Below the pieces are notes generated by a model. It ran no database searches. It was not told the origin of the DNA and saw only the letters and a program-made list of their open reading frames with translations. 64,000 bases of DNA from Paenibacillus sp. Root444D2. GTDB taxonomy: Bacteria > Bacillota > Bacilli > Paenibacillales > NBRC-103111. Position 1 is the stretch's first letter, and each line of letters opens with the position of its first letter. Where the stretch lies: NCBI RefSeq assembly GCF_001426375.1, contig NZ_LMEO01000019.1:1-64000 (forward strand), given 5' to 3'. This document shows, one piece after another, positions 48,490-58,652 of the stretch. A program made the translations under genes and the position numbers.

Positions 48490-51018
48490 ATGAAATGTAC
48501 TCGACACCTTTGGCTCATCGTACTGATGATGCTTGTTGTGGAACTTACAGGGATGATGACTAAAGTAGAAGCAGCCTACCCGGTGTCGACGGATCCTATG
48601 AGGGTGAAACAAACCTATCTGGATATGATCCACATTGATCAAGCATGGGCTGCAGCAGGAGATTCCCGGACCCCCATTGTAGTAGCGGTTGTCGATACGG
48701 GCGTTGATCTTGTACATCCTGATTTAGTAGGTAATTTGGTAGATGGTGTGAACCTGCTTCAACCATCGAAAAAGCCTCAAGATGATAATGGACATGGAAC
48801 GAATGTGGCAGGTATTATTGCGGCCACGTTCAATAACGATAAAGGGATTGCAGGCATAGCTCCTAATGCCAAGATTATGCCAATTAAAGCGTTGGAGGCC
48901 GATGGTACAGGCGGCGAAGCCAAGCTTGGCGAAGGCATCAAGTACGCAGTGGATCACGGCGCGAAGATCGTAGTGCTTTCCCTAGGGCTGAACAAATATT
49001 CCGATTATTTGGATGGCATTGTGAAGTATGCAGAGGATCGTAATGTACTGCTCGTTGCCGCTGTTGGCAATGAAAGCACGAGTGTGAAATACCCTGCGGC
49101 ATATCCAACTGTTCTAGCAGTAGGAGGCGTTAACTCGGAAAAGCTTGCTGACCCTCGTTCGAATTTTGGGCCGGAGCTAGATCTTGTGGCGCCCTGGGAT
49201 GTATACACAACAGCACTAGGTGGCGGCTATCAGTACCAAGATGGAAGCTCCATGTCTGCACCGCAGGTTGCTGCAGCTGCGGCTTTGGTATGGGGAAAAT
49301 ACCCGAGTATGAACGTGTATCAAGTTCGTGCGCAGCTCGAGCAGACGGCTGAAGACTTGGCGTCAGGGGGATGGGATTCCAAAACGGGCTATGGCTTGTT
49401 AAGAGCGGATATGGCACTGACGAAGCCTTACAGTGAGGATTACTTTGAACCTAACGAAAATATGAATCAGGCTGCTATATTGCCGGTTCATACGGCTGTT
49501 AAAGCTGTACTTAGCTCAGCCCAAGATCAAGATTGGTACGCTATTGATGCGGCTTATGATGGGTTTATTAAATTATGGCTGAATAGCCCAGATAGCTCGG
49601 GTGTCCGGGTGCGTTTTGATTCCGGAGAAACGTTTATCGCGAGTAGTACCACGGACGGAAGTCAGCCTTTCATGGTCCCTGTGACCAAAGGGCGTACGTA
49701 TGTGCAGCTGCAGACGGTGGATCGTTCCCGCAAGACGGCGTTAAATTACTCGATGCGAACGGATTTTGCTATTTATAAGGATCCATTTGAGGATAATGAT
49801 AAGCAGTATAAAGCATTCGTTTTACCTGATCGAAGTCAATCTATCCGAGGTACTTTTCATCAAAAAGGAGATCTGGATTGGTTTGCAATATCCCTAAAAG
49901 ACTCAGGTACAATGCGAATTAGGCTATCCGTAGATACAGGACGCATTGATCCGATGATCCTTTTTCAGAAGGAAGGGGAGAAGTCAATTACGATCGACCA
50001 AGCCGGAGATGGAGGCATTGAGGTCAGCTCCCAAATGGATTTGCTCCCGGGTCAGTATTACATTCGTGTCAGCAATATGAAGGATTACTCAGAACCGATT
50101 ACGGGTGAGTATACGTTAGAAATTGAATACACGCCAAAGCTGATCGATCCGAATGAGCCGAATGATAAATCGTATCAAGCTACTTTTGCTGCGATGAATT
50201 CCGTGTATGAGGGTGTATTTAACAAAAATGAGGATGTTGATTGGTTCGAATTCCGCATGAGCAAGGATGGTCTAGCCCAAGTGCGTTTAACGAACATACC
50301 GACATCACGCATTTTATATGCAACGTTATATGATAGTTCTTTGAAGGAACAAGGCTTTTATCGAAATGATTATGGTAATGATCAGTTTTTTATTGAGAAA
50401 ACCCTGCCTGCAGGCACCTATTATATCAAGCTCCAAGCCAACCAATGGTTTATGAGTCAAATGTACCGATTAAAAGTAGGCAGTTACGCGCTGGTGAGCG
50501 GTTTTGTCGATATTGATGGACACTGGGCACAAAATGCTATTAGCCAGCTTACGGAGCAAGGTGTGATTAGCGGTTACGGAAACTACCGTTTTGCTCCAAA
50601 TCAGCCCATTACACGTGCGGAGGCAGCAACGGTATTGACGCGAGCTTTGAAGCTGTCTAAGCGTCAGGAACTGCGTTTCAGCGATATGGATGCTTCGCAT
50701 TGGGCTTACGATTACGTAGCTAAAGCGGTTCAAGCGAATATTGTGGACGGTTACCCGGATGGAACATTCGGGCCTGACCGTACACTTACACGTATGGAGA
50801 TGACACAGATGCTTGCCCGCAGCATGAATATGACGGGGAAACGCCGGGGTAACTCCCCTTTTAGCGATGTGAATGATACGTATTGGGGTGTCGGGATCCT
50901 GAAACAAATGTCGGCGGATGGTTGGATTAGCGGCTATTCGGACGGCACCTTCCGGCCTGATGAGCAAGCAACACGAGCTGAATTCGTAACACTGCTGGCT
51001 AAAGTAATCAATCGGTAA
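48490..51018 (+). CDS. S8 (subtilisin-like) serine peptidase with three SLH domains
   Basis: An 842-residue secreted protease. The signal peptide is about residues 1-28. The catalytic triad is visible: Asp in VVDTGVD (about 69), His in NGHGTNVAG (about 102) and Ser in GSSMSAPQ (about 254). There is no obvious long propeptide. Three pre-peptidase C-terminal-like modules follow (about 315-430, 432-550, 553-670; recurring EPNE/EDND and DWFxI/DWFEF). The C-terminus has three SLH domains (about 673-842: FVDIDGHWA, FSDMDASHWA, FSDVNDTYWG, each with a TRAE/TRME core), which tether it to pyruvylated wall polymer. A DUF5693 gene of the type linked to csaB lies at the window end. Confidence 0.94.
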   Translation: MKCTRHLWLIVLMMLVVELTGMMTKVEAAYPVSTDPMRVKQTYLDMIHIDQAWAAAGDSRTPIVVAVVDTGVDLVHPDLVGNLVDGVNLLQPSKKPQDDNGHGTNVAGIIAATFNNDKGIAGIAPNAKIMPIKALEADGTGGEAKLGEGIKYAVDHGAKIVVLSLGLNKYSDYLDGIVKYAEDRNVLLVAAVGNESTSVKYPAAYPTVLAVGGVNSEKLADPRSNFGPELDLVAPWDVYTTALGGGYQYQDGSSMSAPQVAAAAALVWGKYPSMNVYQVRAQLEQTAEDLASGGWDSKTGYGLLRADMALTKPYSEDYFEPNENMNQAAILPVHTAVKAVLSSAQDQDWYAIDAAYDGFIKLWLNSPDSSGVRVRFDSGETFIASSTTDGSQPFMVPVTKGRTYVQLQTVDRSRKTALNYSMRTDFAIYKDPFEDNDKQYKAFVLPDRSQSIRGTFHQKGDLDWFAISLKDSGTMRIRLSVDTGRIDPMILFQKEGEKSITIDQAGDGGIEVSSQMDLLPGQYYIRVSNMKDYSEPITGEYTLEIEYTPKLIDPNEPNDKSYQATFAAMNSVYEGVFNKNEDVDWFEFRMSKDGLAQVRLTNIPTSRILYATLYDSSLKEQGFYRNDYGNDQFFIEKTLPAGTYYIKLQANQWFMSQMYRLKVGSYALVSGFVDIDGHWAQNAISQLTEQGVISGYGNYRFAPNQPITRAEAATVLTRALKLSKRQELRFSDMDASHWAYDYVAKAVQANIVDGYPDGTFGPDRTLTRMEMTQMLARSMNMTGKRRGNSPFSDVNDTYWGVGILKQMSADGWISGYSDGTFRPDEQATRAEFVTLLAKVINR

Positions 51019-51037
51019 AACCGAAGAGGAGTGACTT

Positions 51038-51298
51038 ATGGCAGATACAGACAAATGGAGTGAAGCGGCGAAATATGCTTCGATGATGAATATGGTGGAT
51101 ATTGCTGTCTACATCATGTGTATTGGCTTATCGTGGTGGGCGCTGCAAGCGTTCCGCTTCGATGTCCTGCTCAAAAGGCCTAAAGCTGCTCAAGCGATTA
51201 TGCTGCAAATTTTGCTTTCTATTGCTCTCGGACACTTGGTCGCAAGTTTTTTTATTCAGTATTTAGGCCTTTCTATGGGCTTCGGTAAGATGTTTTAA
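51038..51298 (+). CDS. ywzB: DUF1146 family protein (YwzB-like)
   Basis: An 86-residue protein with two membrane helices (about 18-38 and 54-76) and the WWALQAFRFDVLLK segment of DUF1146. It lies upstream of murA, as YwzB does in B. subtilis. Function is unknown. SD GAGGAG. Confidence 0.85.
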   Translation: MADTDKWSEAAKYASMMNMVDIAVYIMCIGLSWWALQAFRFDVLLKRPKAAQAIMLQILLSIALGHLVASFFIQYLGLSMGFGKMF

Positions 51299-51493
51299 TC
51301 ACATTTTTCGAATAATGCGCAAGTTTGTTGTCAACAATGGATAATAGAACGGAATGAAAAACGAAACCTTATCCGAACTCTATGTAGGGTTGTTGGAATG
51401 CCAAAAGAACACAGTTGTAACTGTATGGGTTGAAATGATAAACTTAAGAAATGTGCAAAACCTTGTAATTTAAAATAAGTGCGCGGAGGGACC

Positions 51494-52816
51494 ATGATGA
51501 GCAAAATTATCGTCCGCGGTGGCCGAAAGTTAGCTGGCAATGTGAAAATCAACGGAGCAAAGAATGCGGTTCTACCGATTATTGCAGCTTCCATTCTGGG
51601 TTCGGAAGGTGAAAGCGTCATCCATGATGCGCCTCCCCTTGACGATGTACTAGTCATTAATAAAGTATTGCAAAGCTTAGGTATTGAAGTGGAATATGAC
51701 CGTCAGGTTATTCGTGTTCGTGCTCATAACATTAACACATGTGAAGCATCTTATGATCTAGTCCGTAAAATGAGAGCCTCTTTCCTCGTGATGGGTCCTT
51801 TGTTAGCAAGGCTTGGTCAAGCAAGAATTTCGCTTCCAGGCGGCTGTGCGATTGGCACAAGGCCAATTGATCAGCATCTCAAAGGCTTTGAAGCGATGGG
51901 TGCCGATATTGAACTGGGTCAAGGGTATATCGAAGCTAAAGTGAAGGGGCGCCTGAAGGGTGCCAAAATTTATCTCGATGTAGCCAGTGTAGGCGCAACC
52001 GAGAACATCATGATGGCTGCAACGCTCGCTGAGGGCACAACCATCATTGAGAATGCTGCTAAAGAGCCGGAAATTGTCGATTTGGCGAATTACTTGAATG
52101 CCATGGGCGCGACAATTCGCGGGGCAGGAACAGGTGTTATTCGCATAGAAGGCGTAGAGAAACTTCGTGGGGTAGTACATACGGTTATTCCGGATCGCGT
52201 AGAAGCGGGTACATATATGATTGCCGCAGCTATTACTGGTAGTGAACTGTATATGGAGGGCGCTATTGGTGACCATCTCCGACCTGTTATTTCTAAAATG
52301 CAAGAAATGGGCGTTATCATCGAAGAAGATGAGAACGGTATTCGTGTCTGCGCTTCGGGGCCGCTTCGTGCGGTTGATGTGAAGACGCTGCCGTATCCGG
52401 GCTTCCCAACCGATATGCAGTCGCAAATGATGGCGCTGCTGATGGTGGCGGACGGCACGAGCCTCGTGACCGAGACCGTGTTCGAGAATCGGTTCATGCA
52501 TGTCGAGGAGTTCTCGAACATGAACGCTCATATCAAAGTCGATGGCCGTACAGCTATCGTGAGCGGCAATGCCAAGCTGCAGGGTGCGAAGGTATGCGCA
52601 ACAGACCTGCGGGCAGGGGCGGCTCTTATTCTAGCGGCGCTAGCTGCAGAAGGCGAAACCGAGATCACAGGAGTTCACCATATTGATCGCGGTTATGTCG
52701 ATATTACTGACGTACTGCGTGAGTTAGGTGCCGATATTCATAGATCGGTGCCGCAAGAAGTAGAGCAAGAAGTTGCGGAGTTGGGTTTTTTCAACATCCA
52801 GCCGACGCTTGCTTAG
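51494..52816 (+). CDS. murA: UDP-N-acetylglucosamine 1-carboxyvinyltransferase
   Basis: A 440-residue enzyme transferring enolpyruvate from PEP to UDP-GlcNAc, the first step of peptidoglycan synthesis and the fosfomycin target. The catalytic Cys is in GGCAIGTRP near residue 117; [12 protein letters not shown] and [13 protein letters not shown] are conserved. ATG 51494 lies behind GGAGGG; an upstream GTG would precede the SD. The 3' third is GC-richer. In B. subtilis this position is murAA. Confidence 0.96.
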   Translation: MMSKIIVRGGRKLAGNVKINGAKNAVLPIIAASILGSEGESVIHDAPPLDDVLVINKVLQSLGIEVEYDRQVIRVRAHNINTCEASYDLVRKMRASFLVMGPLLARLGQARISLPGGCAIGTRPIDQHLKGFEAMGADIELGQGYIEAKVKGRLKGAKIYLDVASVGATENIMMAATLAEGTTIIENAAKEPEIVDLANYLNAMGATIRGAGTGVIRIEGVEKLRGVVHTVIPDRVEAGTYMIAAAITGSELYMEGAIGDHLRPVISKMQEMGVIIEEDENGIRVCASGPLRAVDVKTLPYPGFPTDMQSQMMALLMVADGTSLVTETVFENRFMHVEEFSNMNAHIKVDGRTAIVSGNAKLQGAKVCATDLRAGAALILAALAAEGETEITGVHHIDRGYVDITDVLRELGADIHRSVPQEVEQEVAELGFFNIQPTLA

Positions 52817-52829
52817 GATTGTGTTTTGA

Positions 52830-52870
52830 AGAACCATTGGGGGATTACTCCGATGGTTCTTTTTGCTTTT
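52830..52870 (+). terminator. Intrinsic terminator after murA
   Basis: AGAACCAT ... ATGGTTCT with an inner GGGG/CC stem, then TTTTTGCTTTT. Confidence 0.88.
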
Positions 52871-53212
52871 AGAAAATTACGATTCAAGAGTCTTAAAGCA
52901 GCTTCATGAAGGTAGATGGGATATAGTGGTTACCAATGTTGTACTCTCTACAACAATTCACACGCCAAAAGGCTATTTTGCAAGTTAAAATTGCAGTTTG
53001 TACAACAATGGATTTCGATTTATACCTCGATGTAAAACACTGCATACCAGCATTCTATAAGTATTAGCAACAGTTGAAGCTCCCCGTAAGCTCTAGCATC
53101 CGCAATCTCACGCATTTTACAAGATAGTCCATTGTTCTATTCTAGCAATCCCTCTCATAAGCTAAGTCATATCAACTACGTGCTAGTAAACGCGCTTATG
53201 GAGGCTGCTTAG
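52871..53212 (+). other. AT-rich leader of spoIID, nothing recognised
   Basis: 340 bases without a coding frame of note. The words TTGTACAACAATGG and TACAACAATTC recur loosely. A mother-cell sigma-E promoter is expected near 53130-53165 (a CATAAGCT word lies at 53155), but the -35 is not convincing. Confidence 0.3.
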
Positions 53213-54265
53213 ATGATGTTCAAGAAGAAACGCGTGCTGGGCAAAGGGGTCATCCTTTGGATGGCTGTTTGCTTATCTTCCATGCTCTGTGTGACTATTA
53301 TCGTTCCAGGATTGCTAGTTAAGAAGATTCCGGATGGCGGGGGGCAACCTCCCATCCAAATTGCGAATGACGGACTGCTCAAGGAAACAATCACCGAACA
53401 AGGCCTAATGATTCCCGTGTATCTGACCAAGAAAGCGACGATTGAGACGGTACCGCTGGAACAGTATGTGAAAGGTGTGCTAGCCGCCGAAATGCCGGTC
53501 GAATTCGAACTGGAGGCGCTCAAAGCGCAGGCTATGGCAGCTAGAACTTATGTCGTGCGTAGAGTGCTAGAGAAGGATTACAGCAATATGCCGGTTAACG
53601 ATGCACTTGTGACAGACACAACTGCGCATCAAGCTTATATCACGGATCAAGAGCTAAGAGACAGATGGGACAAGCGTTACGAGACGAATATGGCCAAAAT
53701 CGATAGAGCGGTGAATGAAACCAAAGATCTAATCCTCACTTATGAGCATAAACCAATCAATGCCACCTTTTTCTCAACAAGTAATGGATACACCGAAAAC
53801 TCGGAAGATTACTGGCCGTTCAAGAGTCCCTATCTGCGCAGTGTGCCAAGCCCCTGGGATATAAAGTTGTCTTCTCGCTATCAGGAAACCATTGATCTCA
53901 GTTACAAGAGTATGCTTCAGAAGCTAGGCGTTACGAGTATTGCAACAACAGGTACAAGCGCCAAAAATATGAAAGTACTAGCGTGGTCGACCGGCCATCG
54001 GATTAAAACCATAACGATTGGTGGTAAAATATTCTCAGGTCGCGAAGTACGAGAGAAGCTAGGACTAGCATCCTCTCAATTTACGTGGAAATGGACAGGC
54101 TCCAAAATCACGTTTACTACCTACGGATATGGCCACGGTGTTGGCCTAAGTCAATGGGGCGCCAATGGTATGGCGATGGAAGGTAAAACCGCGGAGCAGA
54201 TCGTAACCTACTATTACACAGGCATCTCTATCGAAAAAGCGACACCTTTTATCCAAAAATCGTAA
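53213..54265 (+). CDS. spoIID: Stage II sporulation protein D
   Basis: A 350-residue lytic transglycosylase that strips glycan during engulfment, acting with SpoIIM and SpoIIP. A membrane anchor lies at about residues 14-36. The SpoIID domain carries EQYVKGVLAAEMPVEFELEALKAQAMAARTY (in parts, about 82-112) and the C-terminal GYGHGVGLSQWGANGMA motif near 303. SD GGAGG. spoIIQ follows. Confidence 0.95.
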   Translation: MMFKKKRVLGKGVILWMAVCLSSMLCVTIIVPGLLVKKIPDGGGQPPIQIANDGLLKETITEQGLMIPVYLTKKATIETVPLEQYVKGVLAAEMPVEFELEALKAQAMAARTYVVRRVLEKDYSNMPVNDALVTDTTAHQAYITDQELRDRWDKRYETNMAKIDRAVNETKDLILTYEHKPINATFFSTSNGYTENSEDYWPFKSPYLRSVPSPWDIKLSSRYQETIDLSYKSMLQKLGVTSIATTGTSAKNMKVLAWSTGHRIKTITIGGKIFSGREVREKLGLASSQFTWKWTGSKITFTTYGYGHGVGLSQWGANGMAMEGKTAEQIVTYYYTGISIEKATPFIQKS

Positions 54266-54347
54266 TCCTTTAACGTTTCTATAAAAATATCTTTCTTCAA
54301 GTATAAAACCTTTAAATGTGTCAAGAATGGTTGATGAGGTGATAACC

Positions 54348-55085
54348 ATGAATGATCAAAACAAAGGTTTTCAAAAAGAAGAAGCTCCTAAAACTGCACA
54401 AGGAGCGCAAAGTACGACATCCACATGGAAGAGGTTGCTTGCTAAGAAGTGGGTATTCCCAGCAACGTATATGGCAGCAGCAGCAATTATCTTAACCTTA
54501 ATGTGGGTGTACCAGGACGCCGGGAAGAAGACAGTCAGCGAAGCAGATCTGGGCATTAAGGTTAGCAGCAGCGACAAAGCGACAGATACTACCAAAGCAC
54601 CGGACGGGGCGGTCGCGGTCAACGCGCAAACCGAAACGATACAGTGGCCTGTTAAAGACAGAACACTGGTCGATGTCTCCATCCCCTTCTATGACACGAA
54701 TGCAACGAATGAAGTGAAGCAGACGGCAATGATCCAATATAACGATCAATTGACGCCGCATACCGCTATCGACTTGAAAGCCAAGGATGGCGCAGCCTTC
54801 GAAGTATTAGCTGCTCTGAGTGGCAAGGTGACTGCGGTAGAACAGAATCCGGTTGTTGGCAATCTTGTTGAAATTACGCACAGCAATGGCTTGATCAGTG
54901 TTTACCAAAGTTTGTCCGAGGTGAAAGTAGCCAAAGGCGCTGAAGTGAAAAAAGGCGATATCATCGCGAAAGCAGGACGCAACGAGTTCGAGAAAGAGGA
55001 CGGCGTGCATCTGCACTTTGAAGTCCGCCAAGTTAGTGATAATGCAGCGGTTAATCCAGAAACGCTTTTAAACGCTAAGCAGTAA
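54348..55085 (+). CDS. spoIIQ: SpoIIQ-like M23 (LytM) forespore protein
   Basis: A 245-residue protein with one membrane helix (about 38-58) and an outer LytM/M23 domain (about 130-235). It should form the forespore side of the SpoIIQ-SpoIIIAH channel. Both zinc motifs appear intact: HxxxD as HTAID near residue 144 and HxH as HLHFEVR near 222. B. subtilis SpoIIQ is known to lack the first His, whereas clostridial SpoIIQ retains it. ATG 54348 lies behind GAGGTG. Confidence 0.87.
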   Translation: MNDQNKGFQKEEAPKTAQGAQSTTSTWKRLLAKKWVFPATYMAAAAIILTLMWVYQDAGKKTVSEADLGIKVSSSDKATDTTKAPDGAVAVNAQTETIQWPVKDRTLVDVSIPFYDTNATNEVKQTAMIQYNDQLTPHTAIDLKAKDGAAFEVLAALSGKVTAVEQNPVVGNLVEITHSNGLISVYQSLSEVKVAKGAEVKKGDIIAKAGRNEFEKEDGVHLHFEVRQVSDNAAVNPETLLNAKQ

Positions 55086-55125
55086 TCAATTTCCACGTAT
55101 AGGCTACCGCCTACATAAAATAAGG

Positions 55126-55152
55126 GCAGCGGGTACATCCTGCTGCTTTTTT
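55126..55152 (+). terminator. Intrinsic terminator after spoIIQ
   Basis: GCAGCGGG-TACAT-CCTGCTGC followed by TTTTTT. Confidence 0.9.
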
Positions 55153-55356
55153 GCATGGATATGAAGGAGTAGTTTTTATTTTAACTTCGCTTCACTTTTA
55201 CTAAAAATGCTTGTCCGAAGGACGCCAGAATCGATTATTCTTGATTATTTTGAAAATAAATATGGGAAATGGGCTTGTCAGGCTTGGCTACGTAGAATAT
55301 CTAGTCATGCCCCTCATATACTTTACCAAACTATCTCGAGTAGGGAGGCGAGGGGA

Positions 55357-55647
55357 GTGCACGATTACATCAAAGAGCGAACCATTAAGATTGGTACCTG
55401 TATCGTCGAGACCAAGAATACGGTTCGCACCATTGCTAAGGAATTCGGCGTTTCCAAAAGCACGGTGCACAAGGATTTGACGGAAAGACTACCGGAAATC
55501 AACCCGGACCTGGCCAATCAGGTGAAGCACATTCTGGAGTATCACAAATCCATCAGGCACCTTAGGGGAGGAGAAGCGACGAAAATTAAGTATCGAAAAA
55601 CCCGAAATCCGAAGCTTTCCGAGAACCTGGTCACGGTCAAGTCCTAA
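55357..55647 (+). CDS. spoIIID: Stage III sporulation transcriptional regulator SpoIIID
   Basis: A 96-residue helix-turn-helix protein that adjusts mother-cell transcription after sigma-E. It reads HDYIKERTIKIG, then the HTH TVRTIAKEFGVSKSTVHKDL, then a basic tail KIKYRKTR. GTG 55357 follows GAGGGGAG; the frame is open 50 codons further upstream, but SpoIIID is normally about 93 residues. mbl follows, as in B. subtilis. Confidence 0.95.
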   Translation: MHDYIKERTIKIGTCIVETKNTVRTIAKEFGVSKSTVHKDLTERLPEINPDLANQVKHILEYHKSIRHLRGGEATKIKYRKTRNPKLSENLVTVKS

Positions 55648-55814
55648 AAGTACCTTTCATCCCGATAGGTTTCCTTCATACTTCCCGTGTCGAAATTTCA
55701 CGCAAAAAGAGGAATTAATGCATTTATATCGAATTTAGCTTATAATTAGAACTATATACAAGAGCGCCGATTCTTCACGGGATGGACGGTAGGTTTAGGG
55801 AGGATTAACTAGAA

Positions 55815-56813
55815 ATGTTAAGCAAGGATATTGGAATAGATCTCGGCACGGCGAATGTGCTCATTCATGTAAAAGGACGCGGTGTTGTGCTCGATGAGCC
55901 TTCCGTAGTAGCGATTGAAAGCGATACGAAACGCGTGCTGGCTGTAGGAGAAGAAGCTTTCCGCATGGTGGGTAGAACTCCAGGCAACATTATCGCGATT
56001 CGTCCATTGAAAGATGGCGTTATTGCGGACTTTGATATTACGGAAATGATGTTGAAGCATTTTATCGCGAAAGTAGGGGGCAAGAATTGGTATTCTCATC
56101 CGAGAATACTGATCTGCGCCCCTACCAACATCACCTCGGTTGAGCAGAAGGCGATACGCGAAGCAGCTGAGCGCAGCGGTGCCCGAGAGGTATTCATGGA
56201 AGAAGAACCGAAGGCAGCGGCAATTGGTGCCGGTATGGACATCTTCCAGCCTAGCGGCAATATGGTTGTAGATATCGGCGGAGGGACGACGGATGTGGCT
56301 GTTTTATCCATGGGTGACATCGTCACCTCCTCCTCCATTAAGATTGCAGGCGACAAATTCGATATTGCGATCACGAAATATATCAAAAATAAGTACAAGC
56401 TGCTGATTGGTGAACGGACGAGCGAAGATATTAAGCTGAAAATCGGAACGGTATATCCACACGGTAGAGATCAAGAGATGGATATTCGCGGTAGAGATAT
56501 GGTATCCGGTTTACCACTTACGATCACGATTCACTCCAGTGAAGTTCAGGAAGCGCTGTGGGATCCAGTTTCCTCCATCGTGACTGCGGCGAAGAGTGTG
56601 TTGGAGCGAACACCTCCAGAGCTATCCGCAGATATTATTGACCGTGGTGTTATTTTGACAGGTGGCGGAGCTTTGCTGCATGGGCTCGATCAACTGCTAG
56701 CGGACGAACTGAAAGTACCTGTATTAATTGCGGAAGATCCAATGTCCTGTGTCGTTAAAGGAACAGGCATTATGCTCGATAACCTAGATAAGGTTACCAA
56801 ACGTAAATTTTAA
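55815..56813 (+). CDS. mbl: MreB-like actin homologue Mbl
   Basis: A 332-residue cell-shape actin. Phosphate loops GIDLGTANVLIHV and VDIGGGTTDVAV are typical, as are EEEPKAAAIGAG and GVILTGGGALLHG. The gene order spoIIID-mbl-flhO-flhP argues for Mbl rather than MreB. SD GGGAGG. Confidence 0.93.
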   Translation: MLSKDIGIDLGTANVLIHVKGRGVVLDEPSVVAIESDTKRVLAVGEEAFRMVGRTPGNIIAIRPLKDGVIADFDITEMMLKHFIAKVGGKNWYSHPRILICAPTNITSVEQKAIREAAERSGAREVFMEEEPKAAAIGAGMDIFQPSGNMVVDIGGGTTDVAVLSMGDIVTSSSIKIAGDKFDIAITKYIKNKYKLLIGERTSEDIKLKIGTVYPHGRDQEMDIRGRDMVSGLPLTITIHSSEVQEALWDPVSSIVTAAKSVLERTPPELSADIIDRGVILTGGGALLHGLDQLLADELKVPVLIAEDPMSCVVKGTGIMLDNLDKVTKRKF

Positions 56814-56841
56814 TTAGCCATACTACCTAAGAGGTGAAGAG

Positions 56842-57735
56842 ATGTTAAGAGGACTGTATACCGCGGCGGCAGGCATGATCTCCGAACAGCGCAGACACGA
56901 CACCATTACGAATAATATTGCCAACATAAATTCCCCAGGCTTTAAACAAGGCAATGCTTTGTCTCGATCGTTCCCGGAGATGCTGATATCGACGATTCGC
57001 GGTGGACAAGGTGCCTCGACAGCTCCCCTTGGGAAGATGAGTCTAGGTGTATTCTCCGAGGAGAGTATCTCTATTCATGCACAGGGTGATTTGCAGGAAA
57101 CGCAAAACCCTTTTGATTTTGCTCTTGTTTCGAAAATACAAGTGCCTGGTATGAACTTTGACGCTTCAGGCAAGTTCGTGAATGCGGATGGAGAACGCAC
57201 GTTTCAGCCACAGGCACTGTTTACGGTGTTGAATGCTGATGGTGAGCAGCGGTACTCCTTAAACGGGAAGTTCACCGTTGACACTGCAGGCCAGCTAGTT
57301 AATGCCAACGGGAATCAAGTGCTAGGCCGAGATGGACAACCCCTGCTGTTAATTGATGGAGCGGGTCAGCCGATTCATTCCTTCAAGGTGACAGACAAGG
57401 GTGAGTTCCTTGATGCGAATGGCCTTCCACTTTTGGGGCCGACTGGCCAACCCGTAGGATTGATGCTCTCGCGTGCAGAGAATCCAAATCTATTGCTGCG
57501 TGAAGGTAACGGCCTTCTGCGCATTAATCCAGGCGATGAAGCGACTGTAACGCAGGTTGCTGCAGGTGACCAAGTAGAGGTTCGTCAAGGCTTCATAGAA
57601 CGCTCTAATGTTGACTCCGCGCAATCGATGGTCGATATGATGTCAGCGCTACGCGCTTATGAAGCAAACCAAAAAGTCATCCAATCTTATGATAAAAGTA
57701 TGGAAAAAGCCGCGAATGAAGTTGGGCGCGTCTAA
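56842..57735 (+). CDS. flhO: Flagellar basal-body/hook protein FlhO
   Basis: A 297-residue rod/hook family protein. The N-terminal LYTAAAGMISEQRRHDTITNNIANINSPGFKQ (in parts) and C-terminal VDSAQSMVDMMSALRAYEANQKVIQSYD coiled segments are those of FlgG-type proteins. Its place after mbl and before flhP identifies FlhO. SD GAGGTG. Confidence 0.9.
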   Translation: MLRGLYTAAAGMISEQRRHDTITNNIANINSPGFKQGNALSRSFPEMLISTIRGGQGASTAPLGKMSLGVFSEESISIHAQGDLQETQNPFDFALVSKIQVPGMNFDASGKFVNADGERTFQPQALFTVLNADGEQRYSLNGKFTVDTAGQLVNANGNQVLGRDGQPLLLIDGAGQPIHSFKVTDKGEFLDANGLPLLGPTGQPVGLMLSRAENPNLLLREGNGLLRINPGDEATVTQVAAGDQVEVRQGFIERSNVDSAQSMVDMMSALRAYEANQKVIQSYDKSMEKAANEVGRV

Positions 57736-57759
57736 TCTAGCTGGCGAAGGGGCAGGACC

Positions 57760-58626
57760 ATGAACAATTCCATGATTAACTCATCGGTATCCATGCATAG
57801 CTTACAGCAAAAGCTGGATATTCTCTCCAATAACATTGCGAATGTGAATACGAACGGTTTTAAGAAGAAGGAAGCCTCCTTCGAGGACGTTCTGACTAAC
57901 GTCAAGTCGCAGCCAGAAGGATTCCGTCAGCAAGGCAGGTTCTCGCCACTTGGTTTTAACCAAGGGTGGGGCTCGAAGCTGGTGCAAATCCAGACGAATT
58001 TGTCCCAAGGGCCTATTCAACCCACGGGGAATGTGACGGATTTTGCCATTCAAGGTGATGGATTATTTGAAGTATCCGTTAGTAAGGCAGATGAGAACGG
58101 CAACCCCGTGTTCCAGCCTGCTTGGACTCGTAATGGTGCTTTCAGTTTGAGTCCGGATGCAACTGGCGGAACCGTGCTTACGACCAAAGAAGGTCATTTC
58201 ATCACTGGTGTTGATGGCAATCCGATTCGTGTGCCGGCTGGTTTTCGACCTGTCGTTGAATCGAACGGTACGATCAAAGGATACAATGAGCAGGACCCAA
58301 GTGCAGCACCCATTAATTTGGGACAGATCAAGCTAGTTCGCGTTGTACGTCCACAGCTGCTCCAAGACGTTGGAGATAACCTTTATGCGATACCTAATGG
58401 CATAACGGCTGCTGAGAAGGCGAATATCTTACTAGATGTGAACCCCTTGGTAGATAACCCGGCTAACCGTGTTAGCCTTATGCAGGGCTTTCTGGAGCAA
58501 TCCAACGTGACGCTCTCGGATGAAATGACAGATCTGGTTATCGTGCAAAGAGCGCTTCAACTCAATTCCCGAGCTATTACATCTTCGGATCAGATGATGA
58601 ATATCGCTAATAATTTGCGCGCCTGA
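57760..58626 (+). CDS. flhP: Flagellar basal-body/hook protein FlhP
   Basis: A 288-residue FlgG-like protein paired with FlhO: KLDILSNNIANVNTNGFKKKEASFEDVL (in parts) at the N-terminus, GDGLFEV mid, and GFLEQSNVTLSDEMTDLVIVQRALQLNSRAI (in parts) at the C-terminus. Both likely contribute to the distal rod. SD GAAGGGG, 24 bases after flhO. Confidence 0.9.
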   Translation: MNNSMINSSVSMHSLQQKLDILSNNIANVNTNGFKKKEASFEDVLTNVKSQPEGFRQQGRFSPLGFNQGWGSKLVQIQTNLSQGPIQPTGNVTDFAIQGDGLFEVSVSKADENGNPVFQPAWTRNGAFSLSPDATGGTVLTTKEGHFITGVDGNPIRVPAGFRPVVESNGTIKGYNEQDPSAAPINLGQIKLVRVVRPQLLQDVGDNLYAIPNGITAAEKANILLDVNPLVDNPANRVSLMQGFLEQSNVTLSDEMTDLVIVQRALQLNSRAITSSDQMMNIANNLRA

Positions 58627-58652
58627 TCTTAGAAAGGGAGGGATAGGGCTCG

